Source of the DNA: Sanderia malayensis
Taxonomy: Eukaryota > Cnidaria > Scyphozoa > Semaeostomeae > Pelagiidae
Direction: 5' to 3'
DNA: 64,000 nucleotides
Assembly: GCA_013076295.1 (NCBI GenBank)
Contig: RQOL01000861.1
Coordinates: 1,612,001-1,676,000 of the forward strand
Of the stretch, positions 1 to 11,765 are shown in pieces. The notes below the pieces were generated by a model that was not told the DNA's origin, did no database searches, and was given only the letters and a program-made list of their open reading frames with translations. The translations under genes and the position numbers were made by a program. How positions within the stretch are numbered: position 1 is the stretch's first letter; each line of letters opens with the position of its first letter.

Positions 1-1994
1 TTATGGAATTTGAAAGCAAAATTAGGGCTCGACACCTGTAATGGTGTATTGGGAATTCGAGATCGTTTCTTGTTTCACACACATGCTAACCACGAAGTGA
101 TTACGTTGCTGGCTTAAAAACATAATTAAAATCAATTAAATTTAAAAGCAGGATAATATAGTAGAAGTTAAACACAGGAATTTGTCAATATAAATGTGCA
201 TGTAAAATAAAAAATATAATGCACGCAAAATTAATATAATGAGAATATGCCCTGATCTTGAATTAAAAATTGCCAAGTTACATTGTTAACTATTCCAAGA
301 CCCCTATTATGTCGGAATGTTACTCAAGCTTCGGGGGCTATTGACTGAAAAGATCTGGTACCGAGAGATCACCATTACACATACTTTTCTATGAGAAAGT
401 TTCTTCCAGAAAGTTCCCTCCAGCCTAACTAATTTCAGCACCAAGACTTTCTTAATACTTTCATCATTTTGATCTAATCATTTAGATGATATTACTTATT
501 ATTTTTGTATCTCGAATCATAAGAAACACAGAATAAAATTCCCAAAAAGGCAAAAATATTCTACTTGAGTCCCCCTGGAGGAAGTATAACTCTACGCCAA
601 TGCATAGTATAGTACATTGGTAGATGTTAACGTGTTTCATATAACGACAAAAAGCAAGTTACCTCGAATATAAACATATAACATACCTTCAGTTCTTTAA
701 TTGGTTTGTTGTCTTCACTGAAAACAACATGTCATGGAGGAAATTTATAGTTCCCCGTCTCTAATTAATCTGTAAACACATGAAAATCAATCACAAAATA
801 TCCACTGACAAAACGTAGTAACATAATTAATATTTATTCAAATGTTTACAATAGCATGCGTCATTTACAGCTCAGCTCTCTGCTTGCAAAACTACCATAG
901 CTGCTGTAACGTTATAGCTACATGCAGTAGATGGAATATAAATTGTATATCAAGTTGTGTGTACAGCACTTTCAGTTCCTCATCCTCGAGCATACTAAAG
1001 AAACAATGCTTGAAACCATAGCCGCTTTATTTCCGCTGTGTGTCTGTCCTCAAATCTACATCATTCTATGGTACACTAATCTCAGGTTAAGCATTTCATT
1101 TTGATATCAGCTTTCTCTGCTCCGACCAGAGTCAATCGAAATACCTACACAACCATTGACCACGGTCTGAAGGTATTGACACTAAACTCTTCATGCATTC
1201 TTGATGTCCAAGTTTGGTTCCTTGTACACATGCGAAGTTCATGTTTACGTCATCATCATTCACAAACCAGCAAAATCATCTTTTATTCGGCAATAGCTGC
1301 CGAGTGTCGCTGGAATATTTTTCTCTTATTCCACGCGACACTCCACGACTCCATGCGACACGCTATGGCCAAGTATCAGCTCTCTACGAAAATCTGATGT
1401 ACAGGGTCGGGTGAGGATAGCAGGAATTCAATTCAACCCTCCATCATATTATCCGAAGCTATTTGCATTGCGATCAATAGACGTGCAAACATGCAAACAG
1501 TCAACAGAGAAAATAAACAAACGCATGTTTTTAGCTTACACAGCCAGAAAAGTATGAAACTATATCGCATATGAATATGAAAAATCCAGTGACTGAAACG
1601 ACTTCAATTTTTACGATAGATAACATTGAGAGACAAGATATATTGCTATAACATAAAGAAGAAGGGTATAGGAAGCCCATAAGCTAAGAAGTTTTCGAAA
1701 TAACAATCCTAAATAACAATGGATAACTCGCTTCGTAAGCTAATGCAGATTCCGTTACCAAACCATTTTGAAGGCCCCCTCAAATTGATGAAAAATTGAA
1801 GTTCATTCGCATATAACAACTACTATAATAATAATAAAAAACAAAACAAAAATCTGATCAGATTACATCCCTTCATAAAATTGCTAAAGCTGCTGACATA
1901 AGAAATCACTGTTCAATTTAATCAGTCGTAGGTATGCTACTAATGTATTCAATTTTACAAAATTGTCCATCCAATTATCCGTTGTTGTGGTTGC
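1..1994. other. Gene-free flank, likely 3' region of ACTR3
   Basis: I see no convincing coding exon here. The short open frames on either strand have no recognisable domain and no matching splice sites. On the minus strand an AATAAA signal (TTTATT at 1282-1287) lies about 0.7 kb past the ACTR3 stop and is a candidate poly(A) site; others lie at 1026-1031 and 833-838. Confidence 0.5.
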
Positions 1995-4900
1995 CTAAGA
2001 CATGGTTCCGAACACAGGGTTGTGACGTGCAATACTTGGACCACACTCGTCGTATTGGGCCTTCGTGTGACAAACCGAGTAGAATTCGGGCTGCAACACA
2101 AACAAAAACTCGCAATTAACATCGGATTTGATGCTCTTACCGATCTAATTTTTATTTCGGATTCAATGTAGAAATTCAGGATATGTACCAAGGCAAAAAG
2201 AGCCAAAGTTGTGCCGTGGTTGAGTGGTCGAGATCGTGGGTTCAAGCGCGGTGGGTCTCGGGTTCTAGCCCGCCAGAAACACTGGATCATGCATACAGCA
2301 AACGCAGGTTAGCAACTTGCAGCGAATGCAGTCTTAATAAAGGAAAGGGAAAACAGAAATTGCATACCGTTGAGGCGAGCATGCTGCCTCCAAACCAAAC
2401 TGCGTATCTCTGCATGGAGTGTGTAATGACAGAAACGTCAATTGGCTTTGGCTAAAATAAAAAAGCATGGATGTTACCCCCTGACGCACACATGAAAATA
2501 CATAAACGCAGGAGGAATGCATATTGCAAGAGTGTCACCTTGATTCTTCCTTCGCTGAGCTGTTCACTCATTTTCAGCCTTGCGTCAACAACACGTTTAA
2601 CATCACGCTGCAATCTTCTTCCAAAATCCCTGAACATAGTCGAACCGCCAGAGAGAACAATATTCTAGGAAAAACGGTGTAACACAATGAAAACAACTGA
2701 ATAGAATGGGCAGCTTCTACGTGAAAACTGAACCTCGGCTTTGTAACGAGTCTCTCTGTGTCCATAACGAATCTGTGTCTACTTCTCGAGACACAGAAGA
2801 CAATTTACAATTTACTACTGACAATTTACAATATATTTAATTTAGTGCAATTTACTCTTGGTGTAAAGAACTCTCGATATAACAAGGCACATCCTCTTCT
2901 TCAAATTTATATTCACTCTAAAGACGTGATGTTCTGCTTAGCGTACGACAAGAGACATCTATTCAAATAAGATACCAACAGTGCGTGGTAGGTGTAAAAT
3001 TGAAAGAAATAAAAATGTTCTAACCTTGTACAATGGACGACGAACATCGATTGGTGTGCTTTGAATAACTGTATCAACACACTCAGAAATTGAAGTCGTG
3101 AAATCAGCATTGGAAAACTGGAAAAATAAACAAGAATGATGTGGTAAACATTCCAGTGCATCATGTACGAAGTTGCGTGTCAGAAAAAAGCTACCATTAC
3201 ATGTGTCAAATCAGAGAGGGCAACTGATGACGACTCAAGTCATGTTTAAAAATGTTGTTCTCTGTTTGAAATTCAACAAGGCAATATATAATATCATTTG
3301 ACTTTACCTCAGGGTGGAAGAAAATTTCTGGACCAAGGAAGCGCTCATACCCAACATTAATAGAGAAGGGTTTCTTGGTGACAGAGTTGAGTCCATCAAA
3401 TTGCTTGATCCACTTGGAAGGGTCTGAATCATACTTGTTGAATTCTTTGGCAATGTCCGGGCAAGTGTAACAGAATCTCTCCTAAATAAACACAATAAAA
3501 CAAATAAAAAATACATGATACAAAAAGAAAAATCTGTACAATTAATAGAATTATGCTTTTCGTTTTAGATATGGGTAAATTTGGTTAAAATATGCACAGA
3601 GTGCTAACATCAACCAATGAAAGCATGATACGTGCTCATCTTTTATTGGTTGTATTTTCATGCATGTCCCAAGTGCACTGGGCGTCATAGAAGCCACTAT
3701 GATGATAGCCAGTGGAGTAATTGAATGGGATATAACTACTGAATTCAATAGACTCCTGTTGATATGGAGACTATTGCATCAAGTCAATATGCATGTAATA
3801 TGCTATTAATACAACTTCTTATTAATAACATTATGGAGCTTAACAATGGTAAATGATATAAGTCTGCTAAACCTACAAAATAATGGTGACAGAATGAAAC
3901 CTATAGAGTAAGAGATCATAAAAATAAGCAAACTCAAACCTTGATGATTTTTGCCGTCTCTAAAGACTGCTCGACAGGTATTCCAACTTCTCTTTCTCTC
4001 AACAATTGCTGGATGAAATAAGTGATATCTCTTCCTGCTATTGGGATATGCTTGATACAGCTGCCTATTACATACCCTTCGGCCTGGAAAGTCAAAACTC
4101 ACATTCAAAATGAATCATGAATTCCAACTTACAGTAGCAATGTACTTTATAAGAAACTAACGGTACTGCAACCCAAGATAGAAGACGATAGATGGTGATA
4201 TTTAGAACTTACAAGCAACCCAAGTTAGAAAATGATAGATGATGATATTTAGAACTTACAACTGGGATGACATGGGTAACACCGTCCCCGGAATCAATGA
4301 CAGTTCCAGTTAATGTTCTCTCTCCAACTTGTCTTGATGTCCAAGAGGCAGCCAAAGCCAGAACGGCCTATGATACCATATACATGAGTTAGTAAACAAA
4401 CAACAATACAAAACAGGTCAACTACATTGAAAGGTGAAGGAAAAGTGTGTGATTACCTGCACTGCAATGTACAGACCAGGAACATTGAAGGATTCAAACA
4501 TGATTTCTAAAAAAGCAAAAATATGTTACATTAGAATGGTATGGGGCATTTTTTCCTTATTAGAAAATATTTGCTTCCGAGCAGTAACAGATTATTTCAA
4601 TAAAGTGTAGAGAAATGAAAAGTGGGAGGAACATGCCTGCAGTGTACTCCCTGTTTTCTGGCGTGTTTAATGGAGGTTCAGTCTAAAATGAAGGAACAAT
4701 TTTCCTCAGTAAAACATCAATAATGTCTTGCAAACAACATCTCAAATATGATGCAGATATAGGAGGAACTATGAAATGAGATTAATGAAAGGATCACTGA
4801 AATCAGGAAAGAGCAAAGTTTTGAAAAGTTTTATTAATTACAAGTAAGAAATAGTGATCCTCTGGCTCTGCTCGGAGATATTTGAAAATGCATTGTTCCC

Positions 4901-6638
4901 AAAATCGTTCCTGCAAAGATTAAAAAAGAGATAAAATGAATGCATAGGATTAAATACATGATTTTTCTGCTAATTTCATAATCCAAATCAAACCTACCAT
5001 CAAATCCCAATCTTCGACAATGCCATGTCTGATTGGCCACTACAAATGAAAACCAAAATTATCATTGCAACAACTTGCAAAGCACGGAAATCATACCGTA
5101 AATCCTTTAATTAGCCTCCTGGGGGCTTATTTACTTTTGACATTTTCAGAGGGGGGGCTTATAAAGCTATCTGAAATATGGCATAAAATTTGATGTTGTT
5201 ACTGGGAAAATAAAGAGGAAATTGGTTTAGTCGTTCCAGCGAAGTATTTTGCATACACAGATAATCAGAAGAATGCTCAGATATTGGTAAACAAAAAACA
5301 AAGAAAAACAAAATTGTTTCGAACTCGTTGTGTGCAAATATCAGCATGCTAGGGGTGGGGGCTTATTCGAGGGGGGGGGGCTTATTAACAATTTGTAGTC
5401 CTAGGGTGGGGGCTTATTGGAGGGGGGGGGAATTTGAGGATTTACGGTAACCCAAATTCAAAATATTTAAGTAATGATCTTCAAATGTAATATAATAACT
5501 ATGAACAACTTGACAAACCTTTGTTGAATATGCAGGTACATCTATTGCGCTGTCTCCAATGTGAAAGTCTGCAGATGATGTGAATTGCGAATTATTTAAT
5601 AAACACGTTCATTAGCTAATGGGACACTTGTCCCACGAAAATCAAAAGTGCATAAATGTTGTGCTTATCATTATTGAATTAATATTCGATAAAAAAAATT
5701 AAACTATTTTTACCTAAATCTGCAATTCCTCTAATAGAACCTTTACCCCCAACTTTTCCAGTCTCCTTTACTGCAATAGCTAAAAGGAAAAAAAAGCACA
5801 AACATTAGAAAAATGTGCAGTATATATTAAGTTTATAGCAAGACTTGATTCTTTGCGATTGGTTGAAAAAGCCTCATCTGCTAATCTTGGGTACAAAAAA
5901 AAATGATTTTAGAAATCAGTTGATACCTGATGGCATGATATATTGCGGTTCGGTGTTGCCTGCAAATCCCAATTTTGTATACCTGAGAGGAAAAATGAAA
6001 AGCATGTTCAACATGGCAGGCTGTGAAAACATGGTGCATTGCAAAAGAAAAACGATAAAGTATTGAATCCTCAAATTGAACCATTAATAAAGTTTTAATT
6101 ACAAGGGGCAATATAATTTAAAGCACTCATCCTATGACAAGACAACCAACTGAAATGTTTTCAATGCACAAAGACTTTTTGTTTACAATATATTTGCTTC
6201 GAAATATATGATACTTAGGATACAATGTATACACGATATAAATATATAATGAACCCTTGATCATGATCAGTGTCTCCTACACAAGTCACTGTATATCTTT
6301 ATTTTAATAAAATTCGACACTCGTGGTGTTGGGCTGGAAGTACACCGAAAGAGCACAAAGGAACAGGCTATCGGCACAAAGATGCGTACGAGCAACGAAG
6401 TCAATACTGACGGAAAAATTATACGTATTTCATAAATTCTTAAAAGCGAAAGGGGTCATAGATGTTGGTAAAACGAACAGTAAATAGGTGGGCCTATGAG
6501 GTGGTCCTGACCAGGATGCAAATACATCGTTGAAACACATGGTAAAATGTCCACATCTTATAATAAAAAGCATAAAATCGAATAGCGAACTTACCCAGTT
6601 CCATTATCGATAACTGCTGCTGGTTGTCGGCCTGTCAT
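1995..6638 (-). CDS. ACTR3: Actin-related protein 3 (Arp2/3 complex subunit), 15 exons, complete
   Basis: Arp3 is one of the two actin-like subunits of the Arp2/3 complex, which nucleates branched actin filaments in the cytoplasm. Exons (minus strand, first to last): 6595-6638, 5927-5982, 5714-5779, 5519-5568, 4998-5039, 4842-4910, 4637-4682, 4457-4506, 4260-4367, 3940-4083, 3308-3481, 3025-3117, 2539-2664, 2368-2451, 1995-2090. They sum to 1248 nt, giving 415 residues against about 418 in human Arp3. The N-terminus has the actin-type phosphate loop ([16 protein letters not shown]). Later landmarks are [42 protein letters not shown] and [21 protein letters not shown]; the end is HNPVFGTMS. 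All introns are GT-AG except the one after exon 4637-4682, which has a GC donor. The family call is firm; exon edges were set by hand. Confidence 0.97.
2210..2280 (+). repeat. tRNA-like sequence, possible SINE head, in the last ACTR3 intron
   Basis: TGGTTGAGTGG at 2217-2227 fits a pol III A box, and GGTTCTAGCCC at 2261-2271 is a near match to a B box. I could not fold a full cloverleaf, so this is more likely a tRNA-derived SINE fragment than a working tRNA gene. Confidence 0.35.
4168..4261. repeat. 47-bp tandem duplication covering an ACTR3 splice donor
   Basis: Two adjacent 47-bp copies (4168-4214 and 4215-4261) differ at a few bases. The right copy contains the used donor of exon 4260-4367 (GTAAGTT on the minus strand). 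The left copy repeats the same donor-like sequence inside the intron. Confidence 0.8.
5094..5449. mobile_element. G-tract MITE with CCGTAAATCC terminal repeats, in an ACTR3 intron
   Basis: The ends read TACCGTAAATCC and GGATTTACGGTA, consistent with a 10-bp terminal inverted repeat and a TA target duplication. The interior has several GGGGGCTTATT motifs and long G runs. There is no open frame of note. Weaker relatives with the same motif lie at about 49135-49262 and 52366-52630. Confidence 0.65.
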
Positions 6639-6731
6639 TTTTGCGTCAGTAGTTGGAGTATTTTAGAAAGATATTCTCTCTATTTCCTCATTACAACCAG
6701 TGCCTTGTTCAGTCGCTTCAAGCTCACTCCC

Positions 6732-6779
6732 AAAATGGCGGAAGTCCTTGCAGCCTCTCATCTGATTGGCTGAGAAAGT
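6732..6779 (-). promoter_or_regulatory. Candidate ACTR3 core promoter elements
   Basis: About 95-140 bp upstream of the ACTR3 start codon lie AAAATGGCGG (6732-6741, YY1-like), an overlapping GCGGAAGT (ETS-like) and an inverted CCAAT box (ATTGG at 6775-6779). No TATA box is evident, which suits a housekeeping gene. This is motif reading only. Confidence 0.4.
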
Positions 6780-7008
6780 GCTGTTGGATCTTGTGTTTCC
6801 CGCGGGACGCTGCGTATCGGATGCCTCAAGCATTGGCTTGGCGACAAACAGGTAACTGGATGCATTTCGATATGGTAAAGAATATGATTCAATTGCAAGC
6901 GCGCAAATATGCTTATACCTTTGCAACATGTTTTGCGGTATGGAAGCGTGGCACCTTAAGCTTTAATTCCAACAGGGCAGCAAAGGAAACATCAACATAA
7001 AGCATACA

Positions 7009-7014
7009 TTTATT
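7009..7014 (-). terminator. Candidate poly(A) signal of the repeat-protein gene
   Basis: TTTATT on the plus strand is AATAAA on the minus strand, about 400 bp past the stop codon at 7410. The 6639-7409 interval otherwise holds the ACTR3 promoter and this probable 3' UTR. Confidence 0.35.
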
Positions 7015-7409
7015 TTTGGAAAATTATATATGCATGAGATAAATATGGTTCATTATCTTTTGATTATTGACAAATTGATAAATTATATGGTGAATAAGAA
7101 ATCAGTGCTTGAATTAAAAGTATTAATTGTCCGTTATGTCCTTTCGAAAGCAACGAAGATGATAAGACTACAACACTGAATGTTTTTCACATTGTTGCAA
7201 AATTTTTCTTTGCACAGGGCATAAATGCAGTAAATTTTAGGAGAATCGTTTGCTTCCACTTCGAAGCTCTTTGTGATATATGTTATTGTATTGCTCACAA
7301 AGACAGCCTGATGCCAAATAAGTATATGGCAAATATGCATGTGATCATATGGTCATGGTTTTGGCTTGCGACTAAGATGTTGTGTGACCAATCCTATATT
7401 TTATCAAAT

Positions 7410-10400
7410 TCAGTGATTATTTCTTTTCAAAAATGAATACTTGTGTTTCTTGTGACCTGTTTTGTCTCTCTTAATAGCCTGTCCCTGGTGACGTTTAGAC
7501 ACCTTCCAGTTTTTGTCACCAATATCTCCTGATACGCCAGAATTTTTGGCCCAGTAATTTGCCTGCTGCACCTGGTGATAGTTGGCGCTTGGCTGAAAAC
7601 TACTACCCGACTTCTGATTATTTACATTATTTCCAGATTTGGAATTACTTTCGTTGTCATTACCCTTGTTTTGTTGATCGTTGTCTTTCGGTCCTTCACT
7701 TTCTGGCTTTTTAGTGTCACTGTCACCACCAAAATTTTGTGTATTTTCATTCTTGAACTGTTTATCGTTGCCTTGGGATTTTTCGTTTTCTGGTTTCTTG
7801 TTTCCATTGTTGTCCCCAAACTTTTGGTTCACTTTACGTCCAGAGTAAAGTCCATTATTGTTGCTATCATTCTTGTTTTGTTTATCGTTGTCTTTTGATC
7901 CTTCATTCTCTGGCTTTTTATTTTCATCGTTACCCCCAAATCTTTGTTTATTATTACTTTGGCTTTGTTTATCTTTTTCTTGAGATCCTTCATTCTCTGG
8001 TTTTTTATTTTCATCGTTGCCCCCAAATCTTTGTTTATCATTATTTTGGCTTTTTTGACCGTTGTCCTGGGATCCTTCATTTTCCAGCTTTTTATTCTCA
8101 TCGTTACCCCCAAATCTTTGTTTATCATTACTTTGGCCTTTTTTATCGTTGTATTGGGATCCTTCATTTTCTGGCTTTTTATTTTCATCGTTGCCCCCAA
8201 ATCTTTGTTTATTATTACTTTGGCTTTGTTTATCTTTGTCCTGAGATCCTTCATTATCTGGTTTTTTATTTTCATCGTTGCCCCCAAATCTTTGTTTATT
8301 ATTACTTTGGCTTTGTTTATCTTTGTCCTGAGATCCTTCATTATCTGGTTTTTTATTTTCATCGTTGCCCCCAAATCTTTGTTTATTATTACTTTGGCTT
8401 TGTTTATCTTTGTCCTGAGATCCTTCATTATCTGGTTTTTTATTTTCATCGTTGCCCACAAATCTTTGTTTATTATTACTTTGGCTTTGTTTATCTTTGT
8501 CCTGAGATCCTTCATTATCTGGTTTTTTATTTTCATCGTTGCCCCCAAATCTTTGTTTATTATTACTTTGGCTTTGTTTATCTTTGTCCTGAGATCCTTC
8601 ATTATCTGGTTTTTTATTTTCATCATTGCCCCCAAATCTTTGTTTATCATTACTTTGGCCTTTTTTATTGTTGTCTTGGGATCCTTCATTCTCTGGCTTT
8701 TTTTCTTCAGTTTTGCCCCCAAACCTTTGCTGATTATTATCCTTATTTTGTTTATCGTTGCCTTGGGATCCTCCATTTCCCAGCTTCTTGTTTTCATTGT
8801 TTCCCCCAAATCTTTGGCTGTCCACTTTAAGTCCAGAGCTGAATCCATTTGTGTTACCATCATCGTTGTTTTGCTTGTCGTTGTCCTTTGATCCTCCATT
8901 CTCTGGCTTTTTAGTTTCACTGTTTGCCCCAAACCTTTGGGTATATATTCTACTTCCAGAACTAAAATTATTGTTATTATTACCATCCTGTTTTTGTTTA
9001 TCATTGTCTTTCAACTCTTCGTTGACTGGCTTGTAAGGCTTCTGCTCAAATCTTTGGTTGTTTACTTCCAGCATGGAGTTGAAACCATTTTTGTAATAGT
9101 TATTTTGTTTATCTTTGTCCTGAGATCCTTCATTTTCTGGTTTTTTATTTTCGTCGTTACCCCCAAATCTTTGTTTATCATTATTTTGGCTTTTTTGATC
9201 GTTGTCTTGGGATCCTTCATTTTCTGGTTTTTTATTTTCGTCGTTACCCCCAAATTTTTGTTTATCATTATTTTGGCTTTTTTGATCGTTGTCTTGGGAT
9301 CCTTCATTTTCTGGTTTTTTATTTTCATCGTTGCCCCCAAATTTTTGTTTATTATTACTTTGGCCTTTTTGATTGTTGTCTTGGGATCCTTCATTTTCTG
9401 GTTTTTTATTTTCATCGTTGCCCCCAAATTTTTGTTTATTATTACTTTGGCCTTTTTGATTGTTGTCTTGGGATCCTTCATTTTCTGGTTTTTTATTTTC
9501 ATCGTTGCCCCCAAATTTTTGTTTATTATTACTTTGGCCTTTTTGATTGTTGTCTTGGGATCCTTCATTTTCTGGTTTTTTATTTTCATCGTTGCCCCCA
9601 AATTTTTGTTTATTATTACTTTGGCCTTTTTGATTGTTGTCCTGGGATCCTTCATTTTCTGGCTTTTTATTTTCATCGTTGCCCCCAAATCTTTGTTTAT
9701 TATTACTTTGGCTTTGTTTATCTTTGTCCTGAGATCCTTCATTCTCTGGCTTTTTTTCTTCAGTATTGCCCCCAAAACTCTGTTTGTCCATTTTATCCCC
9801 AGAGTTGAAATTATCTTTGCTGTTCTGAGAATTTTCATCACTCTTGGGCTTCTCACTCTTTGGCTTTTTCTCTGAAGAACTTTCCTCGAACTTTTGATGA
9901 TTAACCTTATTCCCAGACTTTAAAAATGGACGTCCTTCACCTTGTTCGTCAGGTCTTTCATTTGAAGTTTCTTTGCCCCCTTTACCTTTTGTTTTTAAAA
10001 CCTTAAAAGATGTTAGCAGCATACCGGGTGTTTGTCTTCTTGCTGCTCCAGGTATTTTTACTGAAACATCCTCATGTGAATAAGACCGTTTCGTTCCTCT
10101 TTGCCCAGAGTGGTGGCCTTTGGACTTCTTTGCATGCTTGCTTTCTACAAAACAAGAATATATTGTGCTGATCAAAAATAAAAGAATGATAAACATTTTT
10201 CAACACACTCTAATTCCAGCAAATGAATGCATTTATTTACAACTTAATTAAGAGAGATAAATCTAAACAATTTCAAGCTCGAAACATAAAAAGTGTGTGA
10301 TGGCGTCAGCGTCAGCATTCCGTTCCCGCCAAAACCTCCCATAACGTGGAACCGAGCGATGGAACCCAGGCTTTCATTTATCCTGACTTCTGGTGATATT

Positions 10401-10672
10401 ATAACTTCAACAACTAAGCAAGTCACTCATAAATTAATAGTTTCTAAAACCAAAGCCTATTTCCATAAGCATTTACATGCCACAATAGTATCAAAGGGTA
10501 TAATGGGACTGCTTGGATCGCATCGTAAAAAGCTTGAAAAAGTTTAGTTATGGTAAAAAATGGTTTAAAATTTACGTGATAACCCCACGAGATAGGAAAA
10601 GTTTCACTTACCACAATGCCATACACAAAAGACCAGAGCCAGGAAAGTAGCCAAAAGAATATAGCGTAACAT
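7410..10672 (-). CDS. Secreted low-complexity protein with about twenty 29-residue repeats
   Basis: No family was recognised. Exon 1 (10612-10672) encodes a signal peptide, MLRYILLATFLALVFCVWHC, and ends in GTAAGTG. It joins in phase to exon 2 (7410-10144) after a TTTGTAG acceptor, giving 931 residues. An in-frame ATG at 10196 lies inside this intron and is probably not the start. The body is a tandem repeat of about 29 residues rich in Asn, Gln, Lys, Asp, Glu and Gly, with the core KQRFGGNDENKKPENEGSQ; some units read KFGG. It has almost no hydrophobic residues and no Cys, so it should be disordered and secreted. Lys-Arg pairs occur near both ends. A matrix, mucus or adhesive role is possible but unproven. 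Confidence 0.75.
7690..9780. repeat. 87-bp coding tandem repeat
   Basis: The repeat region of the secreted protein is a tandem array with an 87-bp period. Units between about 8220 and 8640 are nearly identical, and another homogeneous block lies at about 9180-9680. The two blocks differ in their spacer motif (DKDKQSQSNNK versus DNNQKGQSNNK), which points to separate local expansions. Confidence 0.85.
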
Positions 10673-11765
10673 AATGTTTTTATTTGCTTTTCTGATCCTG
10701 AATGAGCGAAATGCACTTCAGATCAACATTGAAATACGTGTGACGTGATATGTTGTTTACAAATACTACAGTATTATCCGTTTCAACTAGAATGAAGAGA
10801 TATCACACTCGCCTGCGACGTGCTATGTCAATTACGAAATAGCCAATGTTCAGTGAGTCTATACTAGTTTAATCTACGCTCAATAGTTTGGCAATACATG
10901 CCATTGATGTTCATCGAAGCATGTTACCAAACTCAATTAACACGTAATCGCGATCAACTAAAACACAAGTAAACCAAAACAGAACTGATCGGAACAGGTA
11001 GTTTTCTGCAAACAGAATATATCGTACAATAGGTTATAGTTAAAGGGCTCAAGGCTGAACCAGTGTAACAACATGGTAGTTTCTCTCGCAAGACTCGAGA
11101 GGTAGAGTGACGCGTGCTACAGGAGTTAAAGCAACACGTTTAGGTAGGAGCACGGCTCAACGATTTCAGAGCTAGGAACTAACCACTATGGTAGAGGAAT
11201 AGATTTAATCTCAGCACAACATTCTAACAAGCAGAATTAAACAATGAAAAAGTGTTGTCGCACATTTTGAGACACGCAACCACCTGTCACGTGACGTAAA
11301 TCACCGAATAAGCCCCTCTATTCCGAATAAGGCGCCCTCGAATAAACCACCATCCTGAGAATCATTTGAAAAAGTATTGAACAAAGTATTGAAAAAGTTT
11401 TGTGGTGAATGTCCCGTAAACGTATTGCAAATATCAGCAAGTTTAAACCAATAACTTTATTGATTAAAATATACAAGTTTGCATGTGAAACCAAGTAGTT
11501 CAGTGATGAAATAATTAACTTTTATTGATTGACTGCATAACATTACCTTTATAAAAAATCCAGCCAAAATTTTGCAAATATTTATTGAGGATTTACAGCA
11601 TTCAAAAATTTGGCTTTCATCAAAAATAGTGGCAAATCTTTTCTGTCAGAAAACATTGTTTCACCCCCTGCCATCTTTTGGTATTGCTATTCAACAATGA
11701 AAACAAAAAGCTGGTATTCTTTAATGATTTCAGGTCATACAAATCAGAAAGCAAATAATTATATC
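10673..11765. other. Intergenic, no gene seen
   Basis: This holds the 5' flank of the repeat-protein gene and the 3' flank of the ENPP-like gene. At about 11320-11345 there is a short run resembling the AATAAGCCCC/GGGGCTTATT motif of the MITE family seen at 5094-5449. No coding exon is supported. Confidence 0.4.

Noticed and set aside
7575..9875. Long hydrophobic plus-strand and second minus-strand frames across the 87-bp repeat
   Set aside because: Repeat periods divisible by three keep all frames open. Only the minus frame with the signal peptide and balanced codon use is credible.
10145..10196. In-frame ATG at 10196 as the start of the repeat protein
   Set aside because: The frame between 10196 and the TTTGTAG acceptor at 10145 is better read as intron. 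An upstream exon (10612-10672) supplies a typical signal peptide, a GTAAGTG donor and the right phase.
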